A stretch of 64,000 nucleotides of DNA, taken from the NCBI GenBank assembly GCA_008933995.1, contig WARS01000026.1, positions 2,556,501-2,620,500 of the forward strand, given 5' to 3'. The stretch comes from Datnioides undecimradiatus. Lineage: Eukaryota > Chordata > Actinopteri > Lobotiformes > Datnioididae. The notes under the pieces were generated by a model. That model saw only the letters and a list, made by a program, of their open reading frames with translations. It was not told the origin of the DNA and made no database searches. Position numbers and translations under genes: made by a program. Below are positions 12,471 to 26,805 of this stretch, one piece after another; position 1 is the stretch's first letter, and each line of letters begins with the position of its first letter.

Positions 12471-13929
12471 CCTCTCTCAGCTGTTGCCAGCAGAGACATA
12501 ACAAGACAAAGAGTCTACAGCAGCTTTGTGGGGCTTTACTTCCAGTGTTTTGTGATAAAATGAGACCAACATTAAACAGAGTTCAGTCAATCATTTTATT
12601 ATTTAAACCTTTGTTTTTCCTACTCCCTGTATTTGTCAAGCCACTTCACTCAAAATCATTAATGTCAAAAAAACAACATATGGAATGAGTGCAGTCTCTA
12701 AGTTTCATCCTCCACAAATTTTAATGACAGCCCAATTAATTAATCAACGTGGCATTACCATTGCTAGAGCCAGGCCAGTTCCATTTCTTCTCTCTTTTTT
12801 TAAAGCGCTCCTTTTTTTCCCCATCTACCTCAATTCTCAATTTACTCTTTTGGCATGGTGAGCAGGCTAAAAGCTATCTGATAACATATTAAACTATAGC
12901 TGCTCTGGCAGGGACCCTGCCTGCTGAGTCAGACAATACATCCCAGCAGCTGCAGGAGCAACGATTCTGAATGGTCTGATGTTGTGAATCGTTTGGTTTG
13001 AGTTTATATTCTGCACACTCATCCGAATGCTGATAAGATACAATACACTATCTACAGAAGACTGTCTGTGGTTTCAGATTTGCTACAGAGAACATTTAAA
13101 CAACCAGCCATTTTATGTGTACAGTGTTTGTGTGGTTCCTTAGACAGAAAATCGGTCTGTGTATGTCTGAGTACCTCCTACATTACATTGTGAGCACCAA
13201 AGACAAAACACAAATGATATACACAAATACCACATACATCCAATTAAAGGAAAACGTACCTTTGGAAACTTCTACTTTAAGATTCTTGCTTGCACGAGAA
13301 CTCTGCAACAACTCTTATCATCTGTTCTTACCATTCGGAGAAGCAGCTCATGTGAGCATTTGTATATGTATGTGTGTGTCAGCTTTAACTCTTTCACTTT
13401 CACAGACCAGGCTCCAACATTAGAAAATATCAGTATTGCTCAACTCACACAGAGAGTGAAGCTCCTCTGATCAATATTCCTTTGGAGTATGGTGGGGCGT
13501 AAATGAGCTAGACACACTAAAAGCCAACAACGCCTGACAACCCAAGCTGTTCTGCACCCCGTGGATCATCTTATCAAGCCTATCACGGCTCTGCACCTCA
13601 ATGTGCTTCTCCATGGCAGAGTTCAGGCTATTTTGAGTGCTTTCAGATCCATGAAATTAGATGTGAATTTGCATTTTTGTGCCAGCTCCAGCAATGTGAC
13701 CCATTGTAATGAACAAGGGGCGATTATAGAGAAGAAAAATTGCACCCATTCTGTTGAAGTGTGAGCTCACGCACAATTTGTGATGTAGTTACATTTGTCA
13801 CCTAACTGTTAGACATAAGGAATTAAGAGTTTTAAAAAAAACTTTCCAGGAGTGTCTTTATCTGAAGTCCTATCACTATCACTATGGTATCACTTGCCTC
13901 ACCTTGATGGTCACTCCGTGAGCTGACCA

Positions 13930-14025
13930 GTTGTATGGGTTTGCATGGGGTGGGTGGATAGATGGGTGGGTAGGTGGGTAGGTAGGTAGATACTTTATTA
14001 ATCCCAAAGGAAATTCAGGTTTCCA
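13930..14025 (+). repeat. GGTA/GATA tandem plus 'TACTTTATTAATCCC' repeat tail
   Basis: An imperfect GGTGGGTGGATA / GGTAGGTAGATA array leads into GATACTTTATTAATCCCAAA and GGAAATTCA. The motif GATACTTTATTGATCCC...GGAAATTC is a very common end of a teleost retroposon, usually joined to a GATA-type microsatellite. Confidence 0.65.
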
Positions 14026-17000
14026 ATGGTAAAGGCTAATGTAAATATCAATGGGACCTAAAGATAATTCGAACATTGGTTTTAATGCATTTTAAGGTTA
14101 ACACAGCAGCAATCTCCTTTTCTTTCCAAGCTAAAGTCCTCTCCTTTTTAGGGCTTTAAAACTGAAACAGCCAAGGCTGTTAAAAAGTTGCTGTGAAGTC
14201 ACCACCCACCCAGCTGTAGTCAGGCTGTAAATGGGAAGAGCCTTGGAACCAACTTTAATGACATTCACTGATTCTTCATCTTTACCTATCAATGCCACCC
14301 CTCTATAAAGCCAGTTTACCTCAGCACTTACTTTTCCTGAATTTATTTAAAAAGAGGTGACAGGAGTTTTTAAATCTATCAAAAAATCTGGAGTCTAAAT
14401 AACAAAATGATGCAGTGTGGTGAAAAGAGGTAGTTATACTTTTACCAGATCTAGCCTCTCTCCTTCCACTGTAGTGCTATCGATACACTTCACTGAATTA
14501 AATTATACTTGCACTCAGCTCCAGTCCTTAGGCTAGCTTGCTATCTTGGCTGACAACTAAACTTATCTGGTCAACTAACACAGCTCTGCCTTGTTACCGA
14601 CAGGTTTTATGTGCGCTTTCTTTCTTCTTTGTATTGCTGCTCCTTGTGGTGGTATAGTGGCATTAATAGTAGTACTTGCAGTATGTCTTGGTCAAAGAAA
14701 ATGTGTCAAATGTAACATGAAATAAAATTTATTTGTGATCAACTGTCTCATTTAAAGGCATTTAACTCTACTCAAACATGACCACCACAAGGAAAACAGC
14801 TTTCGCAGCTGCAACAGTACATTGAGTGGTCAGGATTTCTGTAAATTCAGCTGGATTTTCACTTAAGAGACAACTTTATTCACTTCTAAACTTTTTACTT
14901 ACTTACTGAAACAAACCCATGCTGTCCTAATAAAAACTCTGACATGCAGCCAAGTACAATTGTTGAGTCAATGCCTTTTGTACTTTACTTGGAAAGAAAC
15001 AACACTTGTACAGTGCAGCAGGGTTTAATAAAACTGTTCTAAATGATTAAACTCTCCAAAATTAGAAAGTGAGATTTACTGACGATAATTCCTATAAAGT
15101 ACACAAAATCTTTGCAAAGGTACATAGAAACTTGAGAAGCTGTAACATAGTTGGTGGACCTGATTAGTCATAGAGTAGATGTTTCTAAAGACTAAATGAC
15201 GAGCTCTACTGCACTATTCTTAGGCCTCTGAGGGAGGACATTCAGTGCAAAAAGATGTGAACTGTGGCACATTTGGGTCCCCATTCATGGAAATGCGCTG
15301 TCTTTCATCGCACTGAAAATGCATGTTTTTGGCCGCACAAATGCAATCACCAATCACCCAATAGCCCTAATCACTGGATTTCGCTCTATGCAACTTTTTC
15401 CTAAAACGCAATTCAAGCTGAAAGGCTACCATTTTGACGCAGTGGAGGAGGCCCAGTTTGCATTGCACACAGTGCACATAGTGCAGGTCAGATAACAGGA
15501 CTTACAGAAAGCAATCCAACAATGGACAGAGCAGCACTGCATCTATTTATAGAAGAATGGCTGCCAAATTTAAATCTAGTGTGATTTTTTTTTCTTTGTT
15601 AAAGAACTTTTGATTGTGCACTGAATCTACCATAACAGTGAATTTATATTTTATGGCTTAATGCTCTTGGAATATCATTTTTTGGCAAAAAGGTCAGTCT
15701 GTTGAGTCATGCTAGTATGCTGAGAGCTGTATGGCTATTTCTGAAAGCATTGTTTACTTTTCACAGCTTTAATTTACAGCTAACAATTGATTGATGCAAT
15801 ACCTCTGAAAAATGTTTTAGACTGGTCAATATTCTTAGCATGGAGTATCAAGTCTTCACTCGGATACTGAAAATAACTGACTGTCACGGTAACTAATCAG
15901 TAAATTAAGTTTCGTAAACTTAACTGCTAAGAAAAATAATGAATCCCAAAAAAGGTACAAGTATAGTGCAAATCCCCTAAAACTACAATAACTAGCCAAA
16001 AGCCATATGTTGCTATCATTAAAGGGGAAAAAAAAAGTACCGGTATACAATGAATATCCATCATCTCTTTTATCCCTGTGTGCTTTTCTTCTTATATTCT
16101 CTGTTCTTACTAAAGTATTATCCAGACGAGCCCTAAGAGTGAGTGACATATGAAGTTTGAGGAGCGATAAACATCAAAAGGGGCCTAATTCATACAGAGG
16201 GCTACTGCTAGCATCTCCTGACACTTACAACACTGTTGAGAAGTGCTAAAGTCAGAAAATGCCTGCTGCCCTCCCCACTAAAAGATGATTTGAAACCCAG
16301 ATAGAGCACTTAGCATCCCAGTGCTGACGATAAATGTTATTGTCCTTTCCTCAGATGCTCTCAAGCTCAAAACAGACTTAATTTTCACCTGAGGCAAAAG
16401 CAATGAATAAAGAGTACAGAGCTGATGGAAATGAGAGAAGCAAGAAAAAAAACAAGAGATAGAAATCTTGCAAAGTAATTACAAAGATAAGGCAGTTAGG
16501 TTAGACTGGAGCCAGTGAGAAAAAAAAATGCAAATTATGTGCAATTACAGGACTGAATTTGATAGGAGAAATCATGAGCACTGAGATACAAGGGAGTCGC
16601 ATCCTGCAATGCTTTCATAAATACAGCTATTTCACCCTTCATTAAGCACTGTGTTACCCTTGTGGCTCTATAAGCAGCACAGCACCGAGGCTGTAGCATG
16701 TTCCTTCATAAGGACAGGCATCCAATGCACTTCCAATGCACCGCTCCTACGTTGCACGCCTTGCAATCTGTTGTAAAATGTTGCATCTTGCATCACTGAA
16801 AATCCCTTCACTTACACCAAAAATATCCCTAGGAGATTAAGAAACTCAATCTAGCTCGATATCCAACTAGATTATTCCTTCCAGCATTCCCAGCAGGCGA
16901 GCAGAACCTTTTAAACATTTAAGTCTGTATTGTCAACAGGATCGAGAACCTACTTTTAGAGGTTTAAGCCCCAACCAGATGCTAACATCAAGTGTTATAT

Positions 17001-18523
17001 CATCCATCCTTCAGAGGATTACGAATGAATATGAATCTTGACTGTAATGTACACATTAATGCAATACAAAGTTGATGTTATGGGACATCATTAGTCAGTG
17101 TAAATCTAAGACACTGATCTTCTTCACCATCACCAACAAGACTTATTGCATTGTTTAAGATACTCTATACATTATACACTAAAGTAACAGTAACGTTTTC
17201 TGCAAAAGTGCCCCAAAGCACTGTTTTTAGATTACCAGACTTGACAAGATCATCTGCTGCACACAATTTTAGATTCCTATAATTTCTTTATTAATAGCCT
17301 CTTTGTCTAACCGAGCTATAACATGACCCCGAGAAGTGCAAGCCCTTCTGGGTTGGAAACAGCATGTTAAGTCAGATCCTGTTACAAATGACACGATACT
17401 GACTCTCATACCAGGCTCTTCCTCGGTGAGTTATTCTCCTGACCTGAGACCTGCTCAATCATACGCCACACTTAATTAAGTTAAACCAAGAGCAATAAAT
17501 AAAATATATGAACCATCAGCACTGATGCTTGTCCTCATCCGTTGACAAAAGCAGCTGGTCCCAGGTCAGGCCCAGGCAACGGATGAGACCAATCACAATG
17601 ACATACAGTTCAGGTAAGGCCTTGGAAATTGATAGGAAATGTGAATATGATCGACAGCCTACTGGCAACTCATGGCACTGATTTGTGAGATATGCTGAAG
17701 ATTTAATGCTGCTTTGTGACAAAGAAGCACCAAATTGTGGCTGGATGGATACCTCTGGCACTCTCTCTTCCAAGGATCATCACTGTGCCTGCTATGGCGT
17801 AGAAACAGACATCAGAATTCAATCTAGCTGCACCATCTGTTCACAGATATCAGGGCTGTCATTTGATATGGGCTGCCCATCAAGAATGGAGGCCTCAAGT
17901 TCACCTTGCCATCAGAGATGCCTTAGACTCTGCTCTTATAAACCGTGATGGATGAGGGCTGTAAAGCATCAACTATACAGGGTCTGTCAAGGCCCACCAC
18001 ACAATCGTCACAGGGTTGTGAGAAGTTTAGAACCACCAGACAGAGTAAACATGAGCACTGGAGCTTTAATCTGGGTTAAAGAAAAAAAAACATACTGTGA
18101 TGTAAACATGGACGGTTCATTTGTGTTTTCTCATTAATAACTTTAACAGAATCAGCCTACTGATCGAGTCGGTGTGTCGCTGGTTGTTGCTGGGTTTTCT
18201 TTTTTTTTTGTTTAAGACAATCAGGTCTGACAACAAACAATTTCTGGAGAATCCAACTGGGTCATTATACTTTCAGTGAAACAGAACGTCTGATGTTTAA
18301 TGAAACTTTTACTTTCGAAGGCAAACAAAGACTGAACTGAAGTCAGAAGAGTTGAAGTTGAATCGAGGTGAACAAACTCAACAGGGGTGAAATAAGAAAA
18401 CTGAGAAGAACACAAATTGTTCGAGACTGTCTTTGTATCATTGTGTTTTGGCTTGTTAGAGGAAGGTTATCACCAATCATTCTGAAATAACACATTGTTT
18501 GGTTGAGCATATTATGGACTTAC

Positions 18524-18699
18524 ATGCGATATGCAGACTGGCCTCTCTGCTGACGATGGTGCCAAAAGAGTTTGATGCCAGGCACTGATAAATGCCAACA
18601 TCTCCCTCTTTATTCAGATGACTGATGTGTAAGTTCCCTCCCATTAGAGAGTAACGTGACCCCGGTCTGGGTAGGATGAAAGAGTCATTGAGCTTCCAC
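18524..18699 (-). CDS. cntn3: contactin coding exon 3: Ig1 domain, second half
   Basis: The 176-bp exon is bounded by an acceptor (CTATTCACAG, ending 18700) and a GTAAGT donor (18523-18518). It completes an arginine codon and reads R-WKLNDSFILPRPGSRYSLMG, then GNLHISHLNKEGDVGIYQC, LASNSFGTIVSREASLHIA and the first base of a Tyr codon. The tryptophan of RWKLN and the cysteine of YQC are the canonical Ig1 core residues, and SNSFGTIVSREA is the contactin Ig1 end. DVGIYQCLA resembles the CNTN6 form (DIGMYQCLA) more than the CNTN3/4 form (DTGTYQC / DAGTYQC), as remembered. The exon is open throughout. Confidence 0.92.
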
Positions 18700-21686
18700 C
18701 TGTGAATAGGTACAAAATAACACAACAACAAAAAAAATCCTTAATACAGAATAAAGTTGATACCCATGAGCCCGGTCTCTGATAATCAGTCTGGTTCATT
18801 GTTTTGGCACATGCTGATGCATAAACACTGAGTCCAGTTCATGTAAAGTAGAGACTACGCAGTAGCCTAAAGTGTGACCCGACCCTTATTTAGGATAGAG
18901 CCAACATTAATAGAAATAACACAGACTGATGTGTGTTGCAGCAAAACCAAAATGAATGTAACAGAAATGAGAAGCAATCAGTAACAGCCATTTCAAAAGG
19001 ACTGTTCATTTCTATTCAGGCTTTTTTTTCCCCAACTTCAAACACAACTCACAAATCAAATGCCCTACATTCCTTTGACATTTCCTTTTTCTTTTCAGTC
19101 AGTTTGTCCATCAGCCACAGCCGCATGAGGGAGGCCCTTTCACCATGAATCAAAATCCTCTCCTCCAATCATAGTGATTATCAGACGGGAGGGCCAAACA
19201 CCAGGGCTGCTCAAACAAAAAGGCCACATGCACGGTACAAGATAATAGTGCTTTTCGATTAAACCTCTTGTTTTGAATAATATGGGTGTGCAGCAAAAGT
19301 GTATCTGTATGTTTGTGCGTTTGTGAGAGAGCGATATTGAGAGATCAGAAAGATGTGTGTAATCAACTTTTAACTATTTTACTTTTAACTTAATGTTGTT
19401 CACTTTGTATAATTAAAGCTTCTGCCCAAGAAAACCTGCTGAGTTGATGATACGAGTTGGACCAAACGCAGCATGTGACCATGAACTCTTAGTTGATAAT
19501 GGAGACTTGAAGTCTCAGTTTATACTCACTGCAAACAGTGCATGAACAACACATGAAAAAGGATTTGGCATGTTTTGTAGAAAACTTTCTTGATGAATTC
19601 ACATACATTTCATCAGTTCGATAGGTTGCTGAAATAGTCTGCATTATAATCAGGCAAAATGCTGGTGTGCAAATGGCACTTTCATTCTCAAACCAAATTA
19701 CAGTCAAAGGGAAGGAAAATGAGAAAAAAGAAGAGGGTAAACACAGACTAACAAGAAAAGTGACACTTGCAAAAGAAGACTCACACGAACCAGCTTTTCA
19801 TCGAAGAAATAAGGCACAATTAGGTTGAACGTTAGCTCCTTGGTCCTGATTAGATTTTCACATCTCTTAGAGAAAAGAAAAGCTTGAGGTTTCTATTTCT
19901 GACTTTATTTCTCCTTTTTCAGTCAGAAGGATTTAGACAAAGAGAGCGAGAGGCATGGCTGAAGAAGGGAGGGAATGGGGTGGGGGTATATGCAGCAGAG
20001 CGGTGCTCACAGGCAGATTGGCTGATTAGATTGATTTAGTGATTTGGTGTTGCAGCTGGAACGGGTCCAAGAGCTCCAGATGAGACAAATCAAGGGACCA
20101 TAGTGACAACTTGGAGTGGGGGCTTTATGTGGCAGCGGTCATTGGGTAGTCTTAGACAAATTAATTTGTCCTTGGTTGGCGCCCCTGAAATAGACTTGCC
20201 TACATACTCAGCAATGGAGAGCCACTCAGCATATGGTGTCCTGCTGCTGAACCTCAAAAGAACCCCAAAAAAAGACCCTCAAAACTCATTTCCAAAGCTG
20301 GCATAAGTGACTTTGATTAAAAAAAAATAGTGACAGCACTGTGTTGTTGCTAACTGAACAAACAACAGAAAATATGTCCATCTGAATATATCAGGCCAAT
20401 CATTAAAAGGGATAAAAATGTATGATATCATAACAGCTTGTGATCAATCTGAAAATCGCTTCTTAATGTGGTACATCAACTACCACAGTTGGTGGCACTT
20501 GCTGTAATTAAAGAGCTAATTAAAGCAAAATTTGATTTGATTAGGAGCCGAGCACGCTCTCAGAACTTGAACTCAGAAGGGCAAAAAAACTTGCAGATTT
20601 GAACTCAGAAATTGGTTTTCATTTTACAAAGCTGGACTACCCAGACAGTGAACTACCGACTGATTGCTTAATAAGTATTCCAGCCGATCCAAGTGATAGG
20701 ATCTTGTACATTCATTTCAATTTGTGCCCATTAGCCATAACACCAAGGATCTTCAAGCTACATTAACGGCCGCATATGCTGATGTTATGAGGGATCGTTT
20801 CAACCTATTACACATTAAATGCTTGGCTTTGCAATTTGCATTTAATTACACTGACAGGGGTACAACAGCTACGTGGCCCCATTTGATAGACTGTGAATTA
20901 ATAGCTTATGCGCTTGATGCACTTTAAAGCAAATCATGGTTTGTCATTTGTTTTCATTTGTCATCATTTTAGTGGCAGGGGAAACCGGGCATCAATTTGT
21001 TTCAAACACAATTGCCGAGGGACTACTCAACTTAACAGGGCCAGTGCACTGAACAAGGACAATGGATAGCAGCTGTTTTTATTTTGCACCTCATTCCACC
21101 AAGTGATCTGAATCATGTTTATCATGTAGCAATAGCCTCCGAATCAGTTGCCCTGTAGCAATGTCTTTGCAGCCTTGGGCAGTGATGCTGTACATAAAAC
21201 GTTACATGTTGCAGGCCTAGAGCACCAATATGGTAAGACAACTTCTGCATCATTTCTAGGATGTGAAATGTACTCGGCTGGTGTTTTTCCTTCTTCAATC
21301 TGTCTGAAGTCATGAAAGCAGCAGAGTTTTCCTACATGGTCCTCTTGGGTCACTTGATCTTTTCAATAGTGAGTGATACTGATGACAGGAAGCTCACAAA
21401 GTGAATTTGACAATAGATCAATGTCCAGCCTCCAATGCAAATATAAAATAGACCACAACTGAGGCCAATTAATTCATCATTCTCAGATTCACCATGACTG
21501 ACAGTCAAGCTAAGTGCTGCGGGCAGTTAGCAGAAGCGAGCCATAAGGTCCACAAATCCGCAGTTTTCCCTGGACAATAAATCCTGTCTCGCTTGGTTTT
21601 TAGTACAAATGTTGCACTTGAAAGCTCAGGGAAATTGGGCAACAAAAACCGAACAGTGTGCATAAAGCCGTGCCTGCAGGTGTTAC
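18700..21686 (-). other. contactin intron 2 (3.0 kb)
   Basis: A phase-2 intron separating the two halves of Ig1. It contains a candidate conserved non-coding stretch at about 20470-20960, listed separately. No exon or repeat family was recognised. Confidence 0.75.
20470..20960. promoter_or_regulatory. candidate intronic regulatory element
   Basis: This repeat-free stretch carries clustered homeodomain-type sites (GTAATTAAAGAGCTAATTAAA, about 20503-20523) and an octamer-like POU site (GCAATTTGCATTTAATTA, about 20830-20847), close to the Ig1 exons. The composition resembles teleost conserved enhancers. Conservation cannot be judged from one sequence, so this is inference. Confidence 0.25.
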
Positions 21687-21819
21687 CTGTAGAAGGGCGG
21701 TGGGTGTCCCTGGGCCTCGCAGCTGAACACCACCTCTCTGCGATTCTCGCCAGGTTGAAGGGGAAACACCACACTGCCGGGTTGTTTGGTGAACACGGGC
21801 CTCAGCAGGACTCCGTTTC
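21687..21819 (-). CDS. cntn3: contactin coding exon 2: Ig1 domain, first half
   Basis: The 133-bp exon follows a good acceptor (TTCTCCACCCAG, ending 21820) and ends before GTAACA (21686-21681). It reads G-NGVLLRPVFTKQPGSVVFPLQ, then PGENRREVVFSCEAQGHPPP and FY plus two bases of Arg. The PVFxKxP...FP-L motif and the first Ig1 cysteine (FSCEAQGHPPPFYRW) match the contactin 3/4/6 N-terminus. The exon enters with two bases and leaves with two, consistent with its neighbours. The mature N-terminus of the protein should lie at or just before this exon, after signal-peptide cleavage. Confidence 0.9.
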
Positions 21820-24679
21820 CTGGGTGGAGAACCAACAAAACCGCATCAGCTTTGATGTCCTGGTGAGCCTTGAAAACCAATTTTCACATTTTTCTGCTGG
21901 CAAGCAGATTTCGGAGGCATACACAGGATGGAAGCAAGTGGAAAACAGTGCTGCTCAAGAGAAGGCTGAATCACAATAAAATCCATGTTTGGCACGGATG
22001 CGTCGGCCATGTGAGCAGAGCCCATGAGCATTTTTCATATTAGTCGTAAAAAGTTTCCCTGATCCCTGAGGTACTGCATAATCAGGCTAGTAACCTTCAT
22101 AAAACTTTAATGCAAACATCTGAATGTACAGACTTGTCAAAGGCACACTGCAGTGCCGCCATGCTTCGGCACAATTTCATCTAAACCTTTCAAAGCTATC
22201 ACCTCCTTCCCAGGGGACGTCATCCAATAAGAATTTTTTTTAAAAAATGCCACAACAAATACTCAAAGTAACATGGCCTCATTTTAAATTGCCCCCACTA
22301 ATTTGAGCGGTCAAAATAGTGGCCTTTGTGACTCAGTTGTCCTCCGCTCTAGTTGCCCTCCTCTCCTTCCTGAAATACAAAATCAAAACAAATTACTGCA
22401 GTCTTTCTAAATAGATTTCTGAGGAAGTGGAATACTAAGTGCTTCTATTTTAATTTTATCCAAACTACCCATTATTATTACAATGCAAGCTTGCCACAAT
22501 ACAAAAAAAATCCCCAGTGCTGCTTGTGAGGCACTTCGAATGACACTTTGACTGTATCTCTAGTTGTTATCAGAACTTCATAACTGTTTATCATGCAGTG
22601 TTATGCAAAGACAGAACACTTTTAAATGAACAATACATACAGCACAGCACATGAATTAATACAATAACTCTGAAGTCTCTTGGTGATATCACTGCATTGT
22701 TGATTCACTGTCTTTGTGAGAACAAAACAAAAAACAAACAACTATGACAGCAGCATGTTTCTAGTGTGACATTTGTTTTTTCTTATACAAAAGGTGCAAC
22801 AGTGAATGCATGTAGTGCAGGCAAAGCCCATGACAGAGGTGACCCATGGGGTAGTCAGCATTTCATTGGAATAAACATTTCTTTCTGTGATAGAAGAGGA
22901 ACTCGTTTGGATTTGTCAGAGTACATTTGCATTTCTGTAATGGCACAGAAGTATAATTCTGTAGGTAGGGTAACTAATTTGTATGAGAGGCAGGTATCCT
23001 TTTCAGGTCTCTGGCACCATGGGAGTACAGGTTTATCCTCAAGACTCAAAATAACTCTCTGAGAGGGTGGAGCTGCTTGACAAGGGACCTTGTGCGCTGA
23101 TTGTTCCTCTCCACAAGGATAAACCTCTCAAAAAGTTACACAGAATAAAAGGCTGGCTAATTATCATCTTTGTTAGACGAAGCATGTCCCTCGAAGCAGT
23201 GTTGAGAGATGATTGATTACCAGAAGACACATCTTGTACAGTCCATATTCCAACACAGATCCACACACTTGTTGTACATAAACTTGGGAGGATGATGAAG
23301 CCTGCGGTAAACATGAGATGATTCACTGCGGCTTATTAAATTGATAAATGATTGCCGTTATCAAGTCAAAAACATTTACATTCAGCATTACTTTGAAAAA
23401 TGCTTAAAACAGGGCTCCCTAGCTGGAAGCCACAAAAATTAATCCAGCCCTTCAGTTATTAATTAGCATTTTAACTTCCAGCAATTGAAAAGTCAGCAGC
23501 CATAGACATTTTATCCAGAATTAACTTAATTACTTAAAAAACCTAATATTTATTTTTAGGTTTTATTTTTGAAAACAAACAATTGTAGTGCATTTTTTCT
23601 TGGAAGAGTTGCCTCATGATTTAGGTTTGTTACAGCAGCTGTTCATATTAACAGCTCAATAAATGCATGGAAACTGTCAAAGTGAAACACACTGCTCTGC
23701 ATTCTCAACTTCTTTTCATAACCACCTGATTAAGAATATGGGAAAAAATTGTCTCTGAGCACAGTGAATGATTTATGGTGCTTATTGAATGTGTTGGACT
23801 CACTTATCACTTGTGCCCTGCTGTTGCTGCACTTAAAGCACAAACGGAACAACTTGCATTGCCCCCACTGCACCCACAAGCAAACACGCTCATCCTACTG
23901 AACCATGTCTATCAGAACATTTCTGCATAAGCTCTGTGTGCGCTGAAAAAAAATCTCTAGATCGATCCCTGCAGCACACAAACCTAACTCAATATACAAT
24001 TAATGAGAAATTAATCAACAAATATTTGGTTGCACCACCTAACTGACCTGATCTTTGGCAGCACCATGGCAACTGTTATTATTATGGTGAATAAGTGTCA
24101 GAATAATGAGAAGGGATTTGAGCTCCAGGGGCTGTGCCTGGGGGCTCAGTTCAAACTGATGCAAACTCTCTGAAACTCTTTCATTTGCAGATCGAGAATG
24201 AATGTAAGATGCAGTGGTGAAAAATAGAATAATTTTCAGGCTTGCTTACTGGTACTCAAACACGGAGATGCTACACACCACGCCAGTGGTGGTCAGACTG
24301 AGATCCACAAGCCAAGGACATTGAGGGATTTTTTTTCTTTTTTCCCCCAGGTAGAATTGTATTTTTGTGGCTTAACCAGACCATGGTTACATAATGGAAA
24401 TACACGTAGCTAAGTAGTAAAATTGTAAAATTTAAAATCAGCACTGACATTTTAGTTGACAGTCGGTTACCGCTTTAAGATCAAAGAGGTAGTCAAGAAA
24501 TCATTCTGAAACCAGAACATCAGAATCTGACAGGTCCAACTCTGAGCACGACAGAGCACAGAGAGCAAAATGATGAAAAAGTGCTCTATCAGAGAAGTGC
24601 ACTGATCCAGAATCCTAACAGGAAGTTGACTACATAATGCAGCAGGACAGAGATGGAGGTCATTATAAAGGGGTCCTTT

Positions 24680-24705
24680 AAAAAAAAAAAAAAAAAAAAA
24701 AAAAA
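24680..24705 (+). repeat. poly(A) tract
   Basis: A run of 26 A on the plus strand, the longest homopolymer in the window. No retroposon body was identified on its 5' side. Confidence 0.9.
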
Positions 24706-26805
24706 GGCCACCTCCACTCATATCTGTCACCCTCTGCCAGATGGTGATATGTGCAGCCGTTTTCCAAGGCTCCTCAAACAACACAGGACTCAGCATCGAA
24801 GCACAAGTGGAAGGCAGAGGGAGCTGTTTAGGAGGCTGAAATAAAAACTAATCTCAAATTCAATACTAGCTGACAGCAAATGAATTCCTCCAGCTTACCT
24901 CAGCATGAATAAACAGGCACACGGGGAGTCGGCTGTGGGGGAGGTATCGGTCGTTTGTGAGGTCCCAAATCCATTCGTTTCAGCTCAGGGTTTTATGCAT
25001 CAAATAAAAAAAGCCAATCTTGCTTTTTAAAGCATCTTTCCCCTCTGTCCAGGCCGATAAGGTACACCTTTAAGGTCTCTCATTCAGGGGCAGCAAATGT
25101 TACTCCAGAGCAGACGGACGATTTAGGAGGAAGCTATAGATTTGATCACATCTAAATGTTTGAAATATCTTTGGAAATTGTTGTTCATGGTCTTTGACAA
25201 AACATTGAATATAAATAATAAAAAATACTTTTTAGAGTTCAACAGAAAAATAGTGGGAAAGGGAAATAGTAAATAGTGGTTGCCATAGCCATGTGATTCC
25301 ACAACTACAGGAGGAGTAGTATATATTAAAAAAAACGTATAGAAAGAAATCTGCCCAGACTCAGACTAATACAAAATGATCCGGGCCATACTTAACTGCA
25401 ATCACTGTCAACTAGGGCGTACTATACAGCAGGCTCTTGTTAATTAAGTTAATTACATTTTCAGTGACAGAGTCCGTAAGGAGAGGAATGTGGCCAATAC
25501 ATTCCCAACCAATATCCAAGCATCTCACACCATTCTCTAGTTAATCAAAGCTTGTGCATCTAAAATTCAATACTCTTGTATCCAGGGTATCCAATGGCAT
25601 GTTCACTGGGGAAACATAGAATTGATTAGGTCCAACTCCACATGTGGATATGGCAAATTAAAGCTATTTTCTGTTGTTGTTGTGGTTGTTGGTCTCCCTA
25701 TTGAATGTCTACATAAATGCAGGAACGTATTGCATCTGAGAATGTCATTTATCATGTAATGTAGTAATATTCCTACCTTTTCCTCTTCAAGACTGGTTAG
25801 AAGGTTATTTGTCACTTACCAGATGCTATGGCCTATACTAATGGAAACATTCATCATGCTTTAAAACTATATAATGTTTCCAGTGATAGTAACTTGTAAA
25901 ATGCTTTATTTGATCATTTGTGGTTTTTATTTTTTTTAAATGTAGCATCCAGGGGGGAATGGAAAATGTAAATAAAAATGTGTGGTGCACTGGAAAAAAG
26001 ATGTATGCACTTCTGGGGTTTATCAAGTACTGCTGGTAAACTTTGAAACTAATTTACAAAAAAGTATTTTTTTTCCAGCGCGCCACATTTTTTTTTACAT
26101 TTTTCCAATTAAACTAATGTATGTAAGAGTTATAAGAAGGATGTCATAGTCTGACAAATATAAATCTGGTGATGAGCATAATTACTACCTTTGTGTGTGA
26201 TTTTGTGCTTTTATCTAAAATAAAACAGGTAAAATATTCATATTAATGTAATCTTCACAGGAAAGTAACTTCAGGGTCAGCACAGAAGACAAAATATCCC
26301 AGCAAAAGCAGCTCACAAATAAACAATTCTGTTTTATTGATACTGATATATTTAAATGAAACGATACATAGTGCAAATTAATTATTCTGCATCTATAATA
26401 ATTGGTACGCCATTTATGCAAACACATTTAAATTGGCTGATTTTTCATTCCTGGATGAAGAAGGGGTACCAGCCAGCTATGGGAGGAAGATTCACTGGGG
26501 AATATTCCACATCTTCACATATACAGAACTTCAAAGATGCAATAAAATCCTTGCTTAAGGATTCCTAAAAGGCTTTGCCATGTTCTGATAAATCAATGAG
26601 GTAAGTCAATATTTGAAACTCTGGGATGCACACAGGGGGATACAGAGCAAAGTAAATGTGGTTCTAAGAGCTTATAATGCTGGCCAGAAGCAGACCTTCA
26701 TTTCACTAGTATCTGCTTTAACTGAACAGCAGTGGTGGTAAAATTCTAAATCTTGTCTTGTGACTGAAGTTTACTTCAGGTGACCACTGTGCTGTGTCAT
26801 ATTAA

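Larger units (their letters stand above)
10852..18523 (-). other. contactin intron 3 (7.7 kb)
   Basis: A phase-1 intron with a GTAAGT donor and a GTAAACAG acceptor. It includes repeat fragments at about 12296-12470 and 13930-14025. Between 16150 and 16700 lies a stretch of ordinary complexity that could be conserved non-coding DNA, but nothing in the sequence proves it. No gene was seen in it. Confidence 0.75.

Noticed and set aside
21144-21353. Minus-strand frame with DAEVVLPYWCSRPATC in contactin intron 2
   Set aside because: No known domain; it does not fit as a contactin exon because the Ig1 exons join in phase without it.
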